DNA from: Agapetus fuscipes
Taxonomy: Eukaryota > Arthropoda > Insecta > Trichoptera > Glossosomatidae
Direction of reading: 5' to 3'
DNA: 64,000 nucleotides
Assembly: GCA_951799405.1 (NCBI GenBank)
Contig: OX637346.1
Coordinates: 7,215,215-7,279,214 of the forward strand
Below are positions 45,277 through 56,355 of the stretch, in pieces; positions within the stretch are counted from its first letter, which is position 1, and each line of letters starts with the position of its first letter. The notes below the pieces were generated by a model, which was given only the letters and a program-made list of their open reading frames with translations, did not search any database and was not told where the DNA came from. Both the position numbers and the translations under genes were made by a program.

Positions 45277-45655
45277 AGCTTAATGACTCTGTGCATAAAT
45301 TGTCATAGACAAAATTGTGTTGTCACCCGGCCGGGTGACAAGGGAAAAATGCTTACAGATTTTTGTTATTGACTGCTAACAACGGCAGTTTCATACAAGA
45401 CTGACGTATGCTCGCCGAGAAAAAGTTCAAAATTCAAAAAGGGACAAAGTAGGGACATCCCTACATCATTGGGGTAAGAGTGCTTCTTCTAAATGACAAG
45501 GAGAAAAAAAAACAAGCAATAATATTATTTTCCATTAGTTTCCGAATTTAATTACAAACAAATATTAGTATTGCTTGATTTTCTGGTTCCGGGTTTTGAC
45601 CGTGGTCCATGTTTTTGCTTGTCTTCTTCTTTTTTCTTTTTATTCTTTCTTGAAG
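45277..45655. other. No gene recognised
   Basis: Contains a CACCCGGCCGGGTG palindrome at about 45326. No coding frame. Confidence 0.4.
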
Positions 45656-45667
45656 ACTTTCAGCTTA

Positions 45668-45700
45668 CGTTTCGTCTCCTCTGTGGGCGACTTCTTCGGA
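45668..45700 (-). ncRNA. Hammerhead-like core beside Penelope ORF
   Basis: Minus strand: CCGAAGA (one change from CTGAAGA), stem GTCGCC/GGAGAC with one mismatch, then GAAACG. It lies about 140 bp downstream of the Penelope stop codon, where such motifs are known in Penelope-like elements. This is the physical link between the ribozyme-like cores and the Penelope coding region. Confidence 0.5.
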
Positions 45701-45839
45701 GTTCTGCTCGCTACTGAGGTCTGAACGATGGACGATGTCTTTTATGCGTATATTCTAAAAGGGGGCGTGGCTTAATTATTAGGTATAAAACTACCCTCTT
45801 TCATAACTTCAATTGTACTCAACCATGTTTTGTTTAGTT

Positions 45840-46526
45840 TCAAACACTCTTCTTTCCTGTTAAATTTTTATTTTTATAAATTTCGATGGCTTCTCTGTAC
45901 AGCCGTGCATAATATCCACGAGCCTTAGCAATTATTTTGGTGTCATCAAAGTTTATATCGTGGTTGTCTAACAGGGCGTGCTCCGCAACGGCAGATTTCT
46001 CTGTCTGCCCTAGTCTGCAGTTTCTTTTATGCTTCTTAACCCGTGTGTTTACAAATCTTTTTGTGGTGCCTACATACGATAAACCGCAGCTACACGGTAT
46101 TTGATATACACCAGGTGAGTCCAGGACATCCAGTCTGTCTTTTGCAGAACGTAAGGCGTGTTGTATCTTCATGGTCGGAATGTATATGGTTTTTATATTA
46201 TTTTTGAGAAGTATTTTTCCAATGCGATCAGTGATACCTCTGAGATATGGGATAAAGACCTTCGTTGCATTAGTGTCATATTTACTTGTTATGGTAGAGG
46301 CATTTTTTCTCCGTGTAAAACGGTTTATCTCTTTATTTGTATAACCATTTCTCACTAGGGCTGTTTTTAGATGTTGTATTTCTGTTTCTAGTGAGGCAGG
46401 CTGACAAATTCTGGTTGCTCTGTCCATTAGTGTTTTTATAACACCTCGTTTTTGGGCGGGATGGTGATTTGAAAATTTGTGTAGATAGATTTTAATATTA
46501 GTATTAATAGTAAAATTAATCGCAAG
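45840..46526 (-). pseudogene. Penelope-like element, GIY-YIG endonuclease end
   Basis: The frame is open from about 46526 to the stop at 45840, well upstream of the Met at 46427: the peptide IYLHKFSNHHPAQKRGVIKT leads in, as in Penelope RT thumb regions. Numbered from that Met: FIPYLRGITDRIGKIL (58-73), then the GIY-YIG domain GVY (106-108), CSC (112-114), YVG (118-120), R129, AEH (148-150) and a catalytic-type E179 in YREAIEIY. The C-x-C inside GIY-YIG is typical of Penelope elements. The enzyme would nick the chromosomal target for retrotransposition in the nucleus. The RT palm motifs are missing, so the copy is 5'-truncated, but the remaining frame is undisturbed and therefore probably young. 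Confidence 0.9.
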
Positions 46527-46575
46527 ATAAGCATAAATTAAAATTCAGCGCAAGATAAGCATAAATTAAAATTCA
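46518..46575. repeat. Two tandem 28-bp units
   Basis: CGCAAGATAAGCATAAATTA followed by AAATTCAG occurs twice, at the 5' break of the Penelope fragment. It may be a duplication made at insertion. Confidence 0.75.
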
Positions 46576-47419
46576 GCGCATACAGAATAAATATTTTTTA
46601 ATCCCTAAACAAATTTCTGATATAATTTCCGGTTTTGCATACAATTGTATGAAACACGCCGCCGACAACCCTTTTTGTGCAAATTAGGTTTCACAGTCCG
46701 CACCCGCCGTGGCATAAAGAAAAATAAAAAATATTTATATTCATATAGCATTTACTCAGACTCGGCGAAAAGCAACATAAGCTGGATTATAAGGGTAGCA
46801 TGAGAGCACCCCACCCCGCCTTCATCCTCTACCACCCTCCACCCCCTACCACCCCTCTCGTGAGCTAGCATGTCTTCACTAATTGGAGGTTATTATTTTT
46901 TTGTTGTCTAAGTTATTATTTTCTAATAAACAATAAATTACCCACGCTATCAGCTGCTTTCACCGATTTCTATTTAATTTTAATTAAACTTTAGTATTTA
47001 CTGCGATATAACGTATTTATGGAGTAAAAATTTTGAAAAATATAAATGTATGTCTTCAGGTTCTACACGCACATTTTTTTTTAATATAATTTTAATTCAT
47101 TTCATTGTTTTTATTGTTGTCTGACGGTTTTGATGGATAAATTTTTCATCATTACTTTTTATTTATATGTTTAAAACAGCTTTATCTGAGAAATAGAAAA
47201 AAAAACTATTTTCAATGTATTTAACATCCTGTATATTCAAACTAAGTGAAGTTTTGTGCTTCCATACATTTCAAATACTATTTTTATTCGCCCAAAACAT
47301 TGTTTAAAAAAAATAAGTAACTTAAAAAATAAAATAAAAGCTTTCCTCTTATGAAATTCTATGTTCAAATAGTAAGTACACAATATGAGATAGCGTGACT
47401 AAGATAAAAATAAACAGAT
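46576..47419. other. No gene recognised
   Basis: A C-rich run (CCACCCTCCACCCCC) lies near 46835. Otherwise AT-rich. Confidence 0.4.
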
Positions 47420-47900
47420 ACCACGTGTACGCCGGCACGTGTCCGTTTGTGCAAAACTTTGCAGACTCTCTCCCATCCTGACTAATCCCTGGACAGGATG
47501 AAATTTATGCACACTTTTTACCTTTTTTACCCCGCCACTCTTATCGCCCAATATTTACGACCAGATAAACGGATGAAATCTGCGAGAGGGGCAACGTTCC
47601 CCCAGCTCCCGCAGAAGGTAATATGCAAATGCAGGGGATTTAAAAATAAAACCGCAATTAGCTGTGATTAAAGTTTATCTTAATTAGGTGCCCCCGCCAC
47701 GTTGTATTTTTTACAACGGATTATTTTTTCATAATTGCCGTAATTGGCAGCGCGCGTTCATCATTCCCGGCAATGTGTCTCAATAAAAAAAAAGTTTAAT
47801 GTTTTTAATCTTTGCCGCGCATATTTTAAAGAATGAAATATACGAAAGATGGCGGTGTACTCGTAAAAGGGTTTAATATCCATGAGTAATCAAGGGTATA
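47420..47900. promoter_or_regulatory. Candidate cis-regulatory stretch
   Basis: The cleanest single-copy stretch in the window. It holds an octamer ATGCAAAT (47613), TTAGCTGTGATTAAAG, CTTAATTAGG (47678) and a TGCCGTAATTGGCA near-palindrome at 47736. POU- and homeodomain-type cores are close together. No open frame. Enhancer function is a guess. Confidence 0.28.
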
Positions 47901-48150
47901 CCACAATATATCTCATTGAAAATTTTCAGTGTTTATTTGGTAAGACTTCGTTTTTTTCAAGGTTTTATTTATTTACGTGCGTTCAAATTGGATTTGAAAA
48001 TCATAAAAAAATGATCGTATTAGAATAAAGATGAACAAAGGAAATACAGCAGAAACAGTCCTAAAATAAACATCTAAGTATACAAAACTTTCAGGATTTG
48101 TGTGTTGATACTGTGAAGATTAATTTTAAATAAATAATGTACAAATAATT
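47901..48150. other. Penelope-type block
   Basis: GTGTTGATACTGTGAAGATT at 48101 matches the terminal block inverted at 53215. Confidence 0.35.
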
Positions 48151-48269
48151 AAACAAAGTTTTTCTTCACAAGTTGGTTTATTTTCTAGATTCGTTTTCTT
48201 GATTACGGTGTGATAACACCGCTAAAGCGCTAGAGAAAATAAACCAACTCGTGAAGAAAAACTTTGTTT
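48151..48269. repeat. Inverted repeat, ~38-bp arms
   Basis: AAACAAAGTTTTTCTTCACA..GGTTTATTTTCTA at 48151-48187 pairs with 48231-48269. The loop carries GGTGTGATAACACC. Same style as the hairpins at 2991 and 20486. Confidence 0.8.
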
Positions 48270-48903
48270 TTTTTTGTATTTTTACATTATTAATCTTAAC
48301 TTGCTATAATGATCTGTGGATTCTTCTTAAGCGCTTGTATATAAGACTTATTTTGTGGACATGTCCGTATTAAGTAAGTGGTCTTCCTGAAATAAACAAG
48401 AAATACAATTATTTTTCTTTTTAAAATTAACAGCTTGAATGATGCAAAAGTATGTAAATACAAGTATTCTTAAGATGCCATTTTATTACGCATAACTTTG
48501 CATGAAGAAAATAGTCAACCAAGACGAATTTCCAGTGAATCCTTAGACTTTCAACAATGGCATGGAAATTGCAATTTTCCGTCATTTCGCTGTCGCAACT
48601 AAAGAGAGCAATCATTATAAATTTGATCGCATAACGAGACCAAAGTAAACCGGCTATTATAATGCCATAAAGCTGGCAGTGCCTTTTAACTATCAAACTT
48701 GGACCATCAATTTTGTATCGGAGGGGTGGGTGTGAGGAGAACCACCCTTATAGTAAAATTTCTGTCGTTCACTATTGAAAATAACATGCTACACAGTTGA
48801 CACATTATATTTTGTGCCAATGAAGCCGACGTAGTTGGTTCGAATTATAAGCGAAAGTTCAAATTGAAAAAAATTACATAAATACGTGTAATAATAATAA
48901 TAT
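48270..48903. other. No gene recognised
   Basis: The 89-codon minus frame at 48427-48696 has no domain. Confidence 0.4.
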
Positions 48904-49110
48904 ACGGATGATTTATTTGGTGAGCGCTGTTTTTGTGTGTATCACACCTCAAAAGCCCTCTGCGAGCTTGGTCGTCGCTGTAGAAAGCGCCAATTCTTAA
49001 GCAAGACCGAGTTGCTGTAAGGTTGGATGGACCTTTCAGTGACCGGTCTTTGGTAAAGGTTTATGAATTTTTCAACCCAGCGAAGAGCACATTTGGAAAT
49101 ATAAACGTAT
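48904..49110 (-). mobile_element. SINE-C body, headless
   Basis: ATTTATTTGGTGAGCGCTG to AGCGAAGAGCACATTTGG. The tRNA head is missing. Confidence 0.85.
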
Positions 49111-49140
49111 GTACCTATTGTTCTAAAAATGCTGCATGTC

Positions 49141-49310
49141 AAGTTGATAGCTCAGTTGGAAAAGCGCTTGCGTTCAACGCTAGGGAGCTGGGCTTCAATC
49201 CCCACTAACGCTCTGTATTTTTAACGTTAACATAGCGACTTTAAACTGGAGGAAAAAGACGTACTAATGCCAATCGTGTGGGTAGGTTTTCTTTATAAGT
49301 ATAAAGCCCC
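49141..49310 (+). mobile_element. tRNA-like head with a different body
   Basis: GTTGATAGCTCAGTTGGAAAA and GGGCTTCAATCCCC form a SINE-B-type head. The body instead shares TTTTTAACGTTAACATAGCG and CAATCGTGTGGGTAG with 39272-39350. Confidence 0.5.
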
Positions 49311-49345
49311 ATATGCCAACGATGAAAATACCAGACCTCAGGGAT

Positions 49346-49567
49346 TCAGAAATGTGCTCCCGTTATATTGTTTATTTCAAACTAAAAATTAAAATACCAG
49401 CTGGGCTTACTCAGCCTTCACATGAAATGAGAACCTGCTCCCTGGGGAGCTTGGAAACCTTCACTCCAACTAAAGTGTTTGGCGTAAGGCCTTAAACTTT
49501 TCCGATGGAGATAAATAGGTTCCCCTCACATGCAAGAACTAACTCTGTATATGTAGCTAAGTTGCGT
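49346..49567 (+). mobile_element. SINE-B body, headless
   Basis: TCAGAAATGTGCTCCCG to ATGTAGCTAAGTTGCG, with scattered changes. Confidence 0.8.
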
Positions 49568-49569
49568 AG

Positions 49570-49790
49570 TTCTCCGATGCGGGAGACTTTTTACAGATGG
49601 TTGCACTGTAGGCTGGCTGTGAGAGAAGGGTAATCGATGAGCTGCACTGTTCTTCTTTGAACAGATTCAAGTAGGTCATGCAGCCTCTTTGGTACACCTG
49701 TCCAAAAATGACTGTTGTACTCAATAATGGGGCGGATTTCGGAACCATAAAGACACTGAAAATATGCAATATATTTTTCAATCAGCAAAC
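49570..49790 (-). pseudogene. LINE (CR1/Jockey-type) RT thumb fragment
   Basis: Minus frame 49788-49591 reads EIRPIIEYNSHFWTGVPKRL and LLESVQRRTVQLIDYPSLT. The RP-x-x-EY-x-S-x-x-W followed by LESVQRR is a hallmark just after the RT catalytic core of CR1/Jockey-type LINEs. It may be the same family as LINE-C, since it covers a region upstream of the LINE-C piece, but no overlap proves this. Confidence 0.75.
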
Positions 49791-50227
49791 TCTCAAATAT
49801 TTGGCAATTTATAGATTTTGGGCGGGCATTATTTCGATTAACTTTCTAAACATAGTATCAATGTAGATTAGAAGCGGCGTCTCAGACGCCGTCGGAAGTT
49901 GTCCCAATTACTTTGTCTGGAAGAAATTCTGCAAAAAGAATTCATTTCGAAGATAATTTTTCGTGCACTGATTATCGAAAAATGAAAAAAAGATATCGGT
50001 GTTTTCAACCTTAACTTTTACTACGAAAATATGCAGTTATATGAATTGGAATATATCTAAGTAAAAACAACTTTGTTTACGATTACAACAAAACAAAGTT
50101 GTTTTTACTTTTTATATTTTAAGATGAACGATTACAAAGTTAATGCCTCTACAATCAATAAAATCGAATTTCAAATATTTTAGAATTTGGATTGTCTGTG
50201 TTTTAACAGAAAAAAAACTCGGGTAAA
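49791..50227. other. AT-rich with a small palindrome
   Basis: 50062-50108 folds as AAAAACAACTTTGTTT against AAACAAAGTTGTTTTT, echoing the AACAAAGTT edge of the hairpins at 20486 and 48151. Confidence 0.5.
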
Positions 50228-50345
50228 AATTAGGGATGGGCCGAATGTGGTTTGAACCGAATACGAACTTCGGCCGAACATTCAGTTATATTTTAAAATT
50301 CGGCCGAACTTCAGTTCTGTAAAACAAGGTAAAAAAGTTCCGCAT
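50228..50345 (+). mobile_element. hAT-like terminal fragment
   Basis: TTAGGGATGGGCCGAAT followed by repeated ATTCGGCCGAAC motifs is typical of one end of hAT-type elements in animals. The partner end was not found. Confidence 0.45.
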
Positions 50346-50496
50346 CATAGTTTCTAGTTACTGTTATTTGCTGAAAGAATACTAAATATTTTTTTTTGTT
50401 TCAATCTGATATCTATGTAACGGAGTAGAAGAAGATTTAATTATTATCGAGTTGCAAGTTAATGTTCAATTATACCTACTAAAATAAAATTGACCA

Positions 50497-50602
50497 TTTC
50501 TTGTGAATCCTGAGTAAGCCTTGCCGGAATATTGATTTTGGCTTTGAAATGAACCCTGAAACTAGGAATTATTTCTGAAAACTTGGTGAGGATCAAACCC
50601 TA
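50497..50602 (-). mobile_element. SINE-B fragment, LINE-A target
   Basis: ATTTCTTGTGAATCCTGAGT and ATTATTTCTGAAAACTTGG match the minus SINE-B body and head edge. Confidence 0.65.
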
Positions 50603-50616
50603 GCTCTCTGTCATAG

Positions 50617-50799
50617 ATGATCTAAAATCTAAATCTAAGCTACAAAGATATGTATCATTTGAGATTCATATTAAATGCATTCCCACAAGCAGACACGCAT
50701 AATTTCGCGCTCACACATGCCGCATGCGGAACTACAATATAAAAAACCCAATCTCAAATGAACATAAGCTCTGCAACTCTTGCCGACCTTCCCTGAAAC
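50617..50799 (-). mobile_element. LINE-A tail with 15-bp target duplication
   Basis: Tail from the ATCTAAAATCTAAATCTAAG microsatellite to TTCCCTGAAAC. AGCTCTCTGTCATAG is present on both sides (50602-50616 and 50800-50814). Confidence 0.95.
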
Positions 50800-50814
50800 A
50801 GCTCTCTGTCATAG

Positions 50815-51369
50815 GACATATTTTTGAGAAACTCATCTTTGCATGCACTAATTTTTGAGAAACAAGAAACTTTCAATATGATCTACAATATTATGTACAA
50901 CCAAAGTAACTTAACGATGAGGTAATATTTTACTGAGTATTTTACAAAAAAATATTATTTGACCTTGAGAAAAACAGTTGAGAAAAATGTGGCAAAAAAA
51001 TTAATATCACTTATATCGTTATAAATCTTATATTAGAACCTTTACGACATGTTACATTGACGTTAGTATAAAGATGACGTTATGACATAATAAACATCAC
51101 TAGAAAACGCGTTTAGGGTAGGACCTTGTTTTACGTTCCTCGCGTATTGTGGTCTGCCTTAATCTCTCCCCTAAGTGATAACGATAATAAGATGCGTATA
51201 GAATCAAAGTCGGCAATCAAGGATATTCTTTAAAATTAGATACATGTATGTAAATGATGAGAAAAGGATTTCCTGGCTGTCCATACTTGTACGATTTTAG
51301 AAAAAACATCCTACATTGACGCCTTTGATTCAAAGTACATTCAGAAACTTTTTAAGTGGATTAGATAAT
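50815..51369. other. No gene recognised
   Basis: AT-rich spacer. Confidence 0.4.
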
Positions 51370-51730
51370 ATGGATGTTTATGCGCCTAACTTTGTTGCAA
51401 GCAGAATTTTATATCTGAACCTCAAGTATAAAACTTGATATTATATAACGTGAGGAAACTAAAACGTTCACTAGATGCACTGTGTTAGTTTCTATGCATT
51501 TTTTGAGGAACTCTATAGTTGAGTATAAATGTGAAGTTTTTTAAGCAGAATTTTATATCAGTACCCTAAGAATACAACTTTTACGTTTACGCTCAACAAT
51601 AGTGCACACCAAGAAAGCACTGAAACGAAAAAGCTTACAGGAGGCACTGTTTTAGTTTCTATATTTTTTTTGTTAAAACGCTATGGTGGAGTTTGAACGT
51701 AAAGTTTTAAACTTGAGGTAACACAACAAT
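51370..51730. mobile_element. Foldback MITEs, tandem pair
   Basis: Two arrangements share an arm. 51420-51545 and 51555-51715 each hold the TAGTTTCTATRYATTTTTT..GAGTWTAAAYGTRAAGTTTT arm around CACTAGATGCACTG and CAGGAGGCACTG centres. Confidence 0.65.
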
Positions 51731-51927
51731 AATCCTGCAATTTAATTATCAGATTTATCTTTAGAAGAAACTTCACTAGATTCAAGATTGTTGTAAATTA
51801 AAACCTAAAAAAAAATCTCAATACAAAAATACAACCCATAATTAGCTATTATTGATCGTATATACAAAAGTTTCCTTTCCTTTTTTGTTCATCTCATTTG
51901 TACGGTTTTGATGCCACCATCGACTGT

Positions 51928-52130
51928 TCCTTGACTAAATGGTTGAAATGACGCTGATCCCCATGCTCTAAAACTTTGGTTCACTTATGCCAATGCCACC
52001 CTGGTTTCAGGGAACGGCGGCAGAAGTTACAAGGTTTTTTCTGTAAGTACACATGCAGCATGTTTGGGGGTGCATTAAAATAAGCTTCAAATGACAATAT
52101 ATATTTAAAACTAAGATTATAGATTGGAAA
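51928..52130 (+). mobile_element. LINE-A tail
   Basis: GTTCCTTGACTAAATGGTTG to AAACTAAGATTATAGATTG, with a deletion in the middle. Confidence 0.8.
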
Positions 52131-52839
52131 TTATTTTAACGCATGCTTTATAGAATCGATAAAGTTCCAAAAAGGCAATGAAGAAGAGGTTGTGGAAAGA
52201 AAATCGCGATCATTTTTTTCATGGATTTTTCATAAACTGTTCTGTTAATAAAGGTAGAAACAAAAGCATAAAAGTCTAAAGTTATTGTGAATGTTTGTTT
52301 AAGAAATATTTTTCTTTCGCAATATCTCCTAAGCACTTTCAGTTATGAGGACCTGGCTGGTGCGGGAGGAAGGCTCGACTGGTATAATACTGCATATTGC
52401 AGCGATAGAGGAAAACTTTGTAAAGAGAAAAGGATAAGATGGGGATGAAGTTGGCAAACAAAGTTATGAATAAAAAATTAAGTTTTCTTGTAAATTGCGA
52501 GAATTTGAAAGAAAAATATTTGCTAATGCAAATGAATGAAACTCTGTATGAAGGTGCATATTTCCTTGTTTAATCGCTAATCGAAATTGTAATCAGAGGG
52601 TTTTTACTTTTTTTTGACAGTTATTTTTTTAATGTTCGTCTGTAGAGCTATTTAGAGTATACTGTACCCCTAGTATAAAGCAACGCGTAAATTTATTATC
52701 ACCGCGTAAATCTACTCATGTATGGAAGATACAATAACACCTTGCACAATATTCAACATTATACCTAACTGGATTGTGCAGTTTACACAAGGCTCTCATC
52801 TCCTTAATACTGTAACTCTGTCAGCATTCCGCTAGGAGA
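52131..52839. other. No gene recognised
   Basis: AT-rich. 52670-52800 has scraps resembling the 'CTCTC' foldback variant. Confidence 0.35.
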
Positions 52840-53180
52840 GGCCAAAACCTCTGCAGAACTGCCTTAATTTCTTCCAATCCTTACATACCTCTTTCAATTC
52901 ATTCATACCCTTCACCTTTTTCATACATTTCATTCTTTTACATTAGCAATGTACATTCCATTCTTTCACGATTTCACCAATCTGATCCAGGCATACTTTT
53001 CTCGGCCCTCCCATTCCTCTTTTCCCTTCCACATTTCCTCTGCATATACACTTAAAACATACAATTCATAATACATTTCTTCTCTTACACCCACAGTGTT
53101 TATCCCATTCTTTCACAAACTCCTAAATCTGATCACTCCATACTTTTTTCGGTTGTCTCTTACCTTTTTATTCTTTCACA
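52840..53180 (-). pseudogene. LINE-B RT C-terminus, decayed
   Basis: Minus strand translation around 53012-52960 gives GGPRKVCLDQIGEIVKEWNV, a cousin of LINE-A GRPRKVWMDQISEIANEWDI. A second echo of the same motif (QPKKVWSDQI) lies at 53165-53105, so the motif occurs twice in a row. Stops break the frame. Family distinct from LINE-A by sequence. Confidence 0.65.
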
Positions 53181-53209
53181 CTTCCTCTGTACATATATTT
53201 TATTTATAT

Positions 53210-53400
53210 TTTTTATTGTTTGTGTATTAACACTGTGAAAATTCATATTGTTTGATATATATTTTTTTGAATGAATTCAAACAAAACACTGTTTATTTTC
53301 ACAATAAAATTTATTTAAAAAGATTAAAATCTTTAAAACAAATTACAAACGTTTTCGACCTAGTAGGTCATCATCAGGTATGATGTATATTTTATTTGGT
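53210..53400 (-). mobile_element. Penelope-type end with hammerhead-like core
   Basis: Minus strand: CTGATGA (53377-53371), a perfect 5-bp stem GACCT/AGGTC, then GAAAA (53356-53352). The terminal block GTATTAACACTGTGAAAATT lies at 53223. Confidence 0.55.
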
Positions 53401-54143
53401 TTTAATCTGTCGTTTACTGTGTTACGTAAATAGTATATTTTTTTTAAATTTGAAAAAATCAACTCACGGTGTTGAGATCAGTTTCAAAGACGTAAAAGTT
53501 TTTTTTAGCTGGTCTTACTTTAAAAAACAACACTGAATACTTTTTACATTTTTTTCTAGTATTTTGTATTTTAAATCAAGTATTCATACATACGTTATAA
53601 TGTTACAGATTTCTTTACGTTTTTTTTATAAATAAATTGCTCTATTATTCTCTTGTCAGATTAAGGCATCACATTTCTCCGCGATTCTATTTTTTCGACT
53701 TAAAATCTCATATGCAAACATTTATTATCCCCCCTCTCGCACGACTCCTCGAATCGTATCGCCAAATTCCACTTGGAGTATTCCCGTGTATCCAATCTCC
53801 TCGCATCGAGATGTTTATTTTAATAAAAAAAATCTCCATATTCTCATATTCCGATAAGCTGCACTCCCCCCCCCCCCCTGCAATACACACACCCCCTTTA
53901 AGGGTGGGAATTCAAAGGGCTGAACACAAACCTTAGAAGTTCAGTTTTTGGTATGACTTTAAATAAAATGTATAATACTCGTAAATACTAACTATAAATA
54001 ATTATTTGCGAATGGTTTTTGTCTTTGTATAGATTTTGTGATCATGACATCCAAACTCTTCATCAATGATTAAGTAAAATGTTATTGCTCCTGGTGTGTC
54101 TTTGTGGAGATCTTCCAGGTCAGAAGGGTGCCTTTTTTCCCTT
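53401..54143. other. No gene recognised
   Basis: A run of 11 C at about 53868-53878. The 99-codon frame at 53637-53936 crosses it and is unconvincing. Confidence 0.4.
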
Positions 54144-54372
54144 AGTAGTTGTTTGTCTTTTCTCCCACAGAAATAATTTCACAAAAGCAATGTGTGTAAT
54201 GTGTCTTATGACTGCTGGCAATTGATTGTGGTAATTGATTAAAAACAACTCTCACATTAACGTATTTTACGTTTTTTTCTTAGCTCCGATTGTGTAGAAT
54301 GTGATTTTTAAGACAATTAGAATTAAAAGTCATCTTTAAATCAAATTGAGCCCAATAAGCACTGGTGGGACG
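54144..54372. mobile_element. MITE family H, copy 3
   Basis: TTAGTAGTTGTTTGTC at the left, CCAATAAGCACTGGTGGGACG at the right, with an internal deletion relative to copy 1. Confidence 0.65.
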
Positions 54373-54784
54373 TTTTGGTAGAGCAATCTTCAAGTATGTG
54401 CTGGACAGATTTTTAGTATTAGAGATCCATATTTTATTTCCCCCAGATTATAATTTTGTCTTAGCTTCCTCCGGCTCTCAAGACTTGGAGGCTCAGGACC
54501 TCCCGCACCAGAACTATCTTGTGCTGCTTCCTTCCATGGTCACCTTACTCCCAGGACTTTGGCGTCAGCCTTGAAATGGCCTACCTAACGCATCTTCAGA
54601 CGACCGAGTGATCTTTCAGCGGAAGGAGCATCATCTAAAACATTTCTGATTATCTTGGAGTTCTCTGCGTTTACTATATTTCCGCATCGCAGAAGTCTTT
54701 TTGAATTCACTACCTGCATGATGTTCAGCTTTGAAGTATAGAAAATATTTTTTGAAGAAGCGTGCTACAATTTTTTATACGAAT
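54373..54784. other. No gene recognised
   Basis: A GC-richer patch at 54465-54560 carries a 69-codon frame without a domain. Confidence 0.35.
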
Positions 54785-54857
54785 GTAAATGTATATAATT
54801 TTTATACGAATTTGTATATAATTTTTATACGAATTTGTATATAATTTTTATACGAAT
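54785..54857. repeat. Three tandem 23-bp units
   Basis: TGTATATAATTTTTATACGA plus ATT, three times, ending where LINE-A homology begins. Possibly slippage at the 5' junction of the insertion. Confidence 0.85.
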
Positions 54858-55548
54858 TTTTGAAAGAGATGATGAAAATATGAACTATGAGTTTAAAATA
54901 AATGGAATGAATGTCGGAATTGTCGAGGAATTTGTATATCTGGGAAGTAAGTTTGAAAAAGATGGAAGAATGACAGGTGAATTTGAAAGAAGAATAATGA
55001 AGGGAAGGTGTGTACTGGGTGCCACCGCTGGTATAGCCAAAAACCAAAACTTATCGAAAAATGTTCGATTGGCGGTACACGGTGGTATACTAGTGCCCAC
55101 TTTGATGTACGGAAGTGAAGCTTGGACGATGAATGAGAATGAAATTAGTAAAGTCCATACGATCGAAATGGACTTTCTAAGAAGTATGATTGGAAAAAAA
55201 CGGAAAGATAGGGTGAGGAATGAGTCAGTGAGAGAAGAATGTGGTGCAAGGGAAAGTATAAAAGTAAAAATCAAAAGGGGTTTGTTAAAATGGTTTGGAC
55301 ATATGGAAAGAATAAATGACGAAAGACTGACGAAGAGAGTGTACGCTGCAACTATGAATGGAAGCCGTGGTAGGGGAAGACCGAGGAAAGTATGGATGGA
55401 TCAAATTTCCGAAATAGCGAATGAATGGGATATTCAGAGTCATAACAAAAGGAGAGAGTGCATGAAAAAGATTATGACTCTGAATGAAATGAAAGAAGTA
55501 TGTAAGGACCGAAAGGAATGGCGGTTGATTTGCAACAATGGCGGCTAG
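54858..55548 (+). pseudogene. LINE-A RT C-terminal third, longest copy
   Basis: The frame is open from 54835, but the first codons come from the tandem repeat. LINE-A sequence starts near 54858. In the 237-residue reading: EEFVYLGSKF (31-40), YGSEAW (92-97), DRVRN (125-129), KWFGHMER (152-159), GRGRPRKVW (179-187), and the stop at 55548. The order and spacing match the region after the RT palm in RTE-type elements. The endonuclease and catalytic aspartates are missing. No stop or frameshift interrupts the fragment, so it is young, but it cannot transpose by itself. It shows the LINE-A protein 55 residues further upstream than the copy at 9933-10505. Confidence 0.88.
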
Positions 55549-55905
55549 GGCATTAATTCTAAGTGTAATATTAAGTTTAATTTTAATTTTACTTTATTTT
55601 AATTTGTAATGTGTCTCATTATGAATTTCTGTAAATCATTTATAATTTTTTGTGCTCCTTGACTGATAGGTTGGTACGAGGCTGACCACCCGTGCTGTAA
55701 AAATCGGTTCACTTTTGCCAATGCCACCCCGGTTCAGGGAACGGCGGCAGGAGTTGCAAGGTTTATGTCCATGTGAGGTTTTCTTTATTTGTATGCACAC
55801 ATGCAGAATGTGTAGGCGCGAACCTACATGTGCCTGTCTGTAGGCATGCATTTCATATGAGCCTTAAATGCTTACATTTCCTTGCAGCTTAGATTATAGA
55901 TTATA
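55549..55905 (+). mobile_element. LINE-A 3' UTR and tail
   Basis: AT-rich UTR, then CTCCTTGACTGATAGGTTGG to GCAGCTTAGATTATAGATTAT. A third variant of the tail (GTGAGGTTTTCTTTATTTGT). Confidence 0.9.
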
Positions 55906-56039
55906 GATAGAATGTTCATTTTACCCAAGCGCACCGCACCTACATATAAAATTGTTCCTTCCTTTTCTCCTTTGGGACTGTTTCCAGTATGATTTGCCCG
56001 CGTTGCTTCCCTCCTCTTCAAATATGAAATGTTATGTTA

Positions 56040-56355
56040 TCTTTAACTAAAAATGTAAATAAACTAACACAACACTTCTATTGAGCGTTTGAGATTCTAT
56101 ACATTTTTTTATAAAACGCTATGGTTGAGTTTGATTGTAAGTTTTACACTCGGAGAGCATCTCCATGCTTTTATAACACGAGGATTTGCTTACATTACCC
56201 GTCGTTCTTACGTTCCTCCAACCACTTCTTGTACTCCAAACTTGCGTTCAAACTCAAACATACCGTGTATAAACAAATATATAGAAACTGAAACAGCACC
56301 TCTATGGAGAATTTTAGTTTCTATATATTTTTCGTAAAACTCAATGTTTTTGACT
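56040..56355. mobile_element. Foldback MITEs, one half and one full
   Basis: Half copy 56040-56165 (ATTGAGCGTTTGAG..AAACGCTATGGTTGAGTTTG). Full copy 56225-56355 with CTCAAACATACCGTG at the left, centre ACAGCACCTCTATGGAG, and ACTTGGGGTAC at the right. Confidence 0.65.

Noticed and set aside
54885..55274. 129-codon minus frame opposite LINE-A
   Set aside because: Shadow of the LINE-A coding strand.
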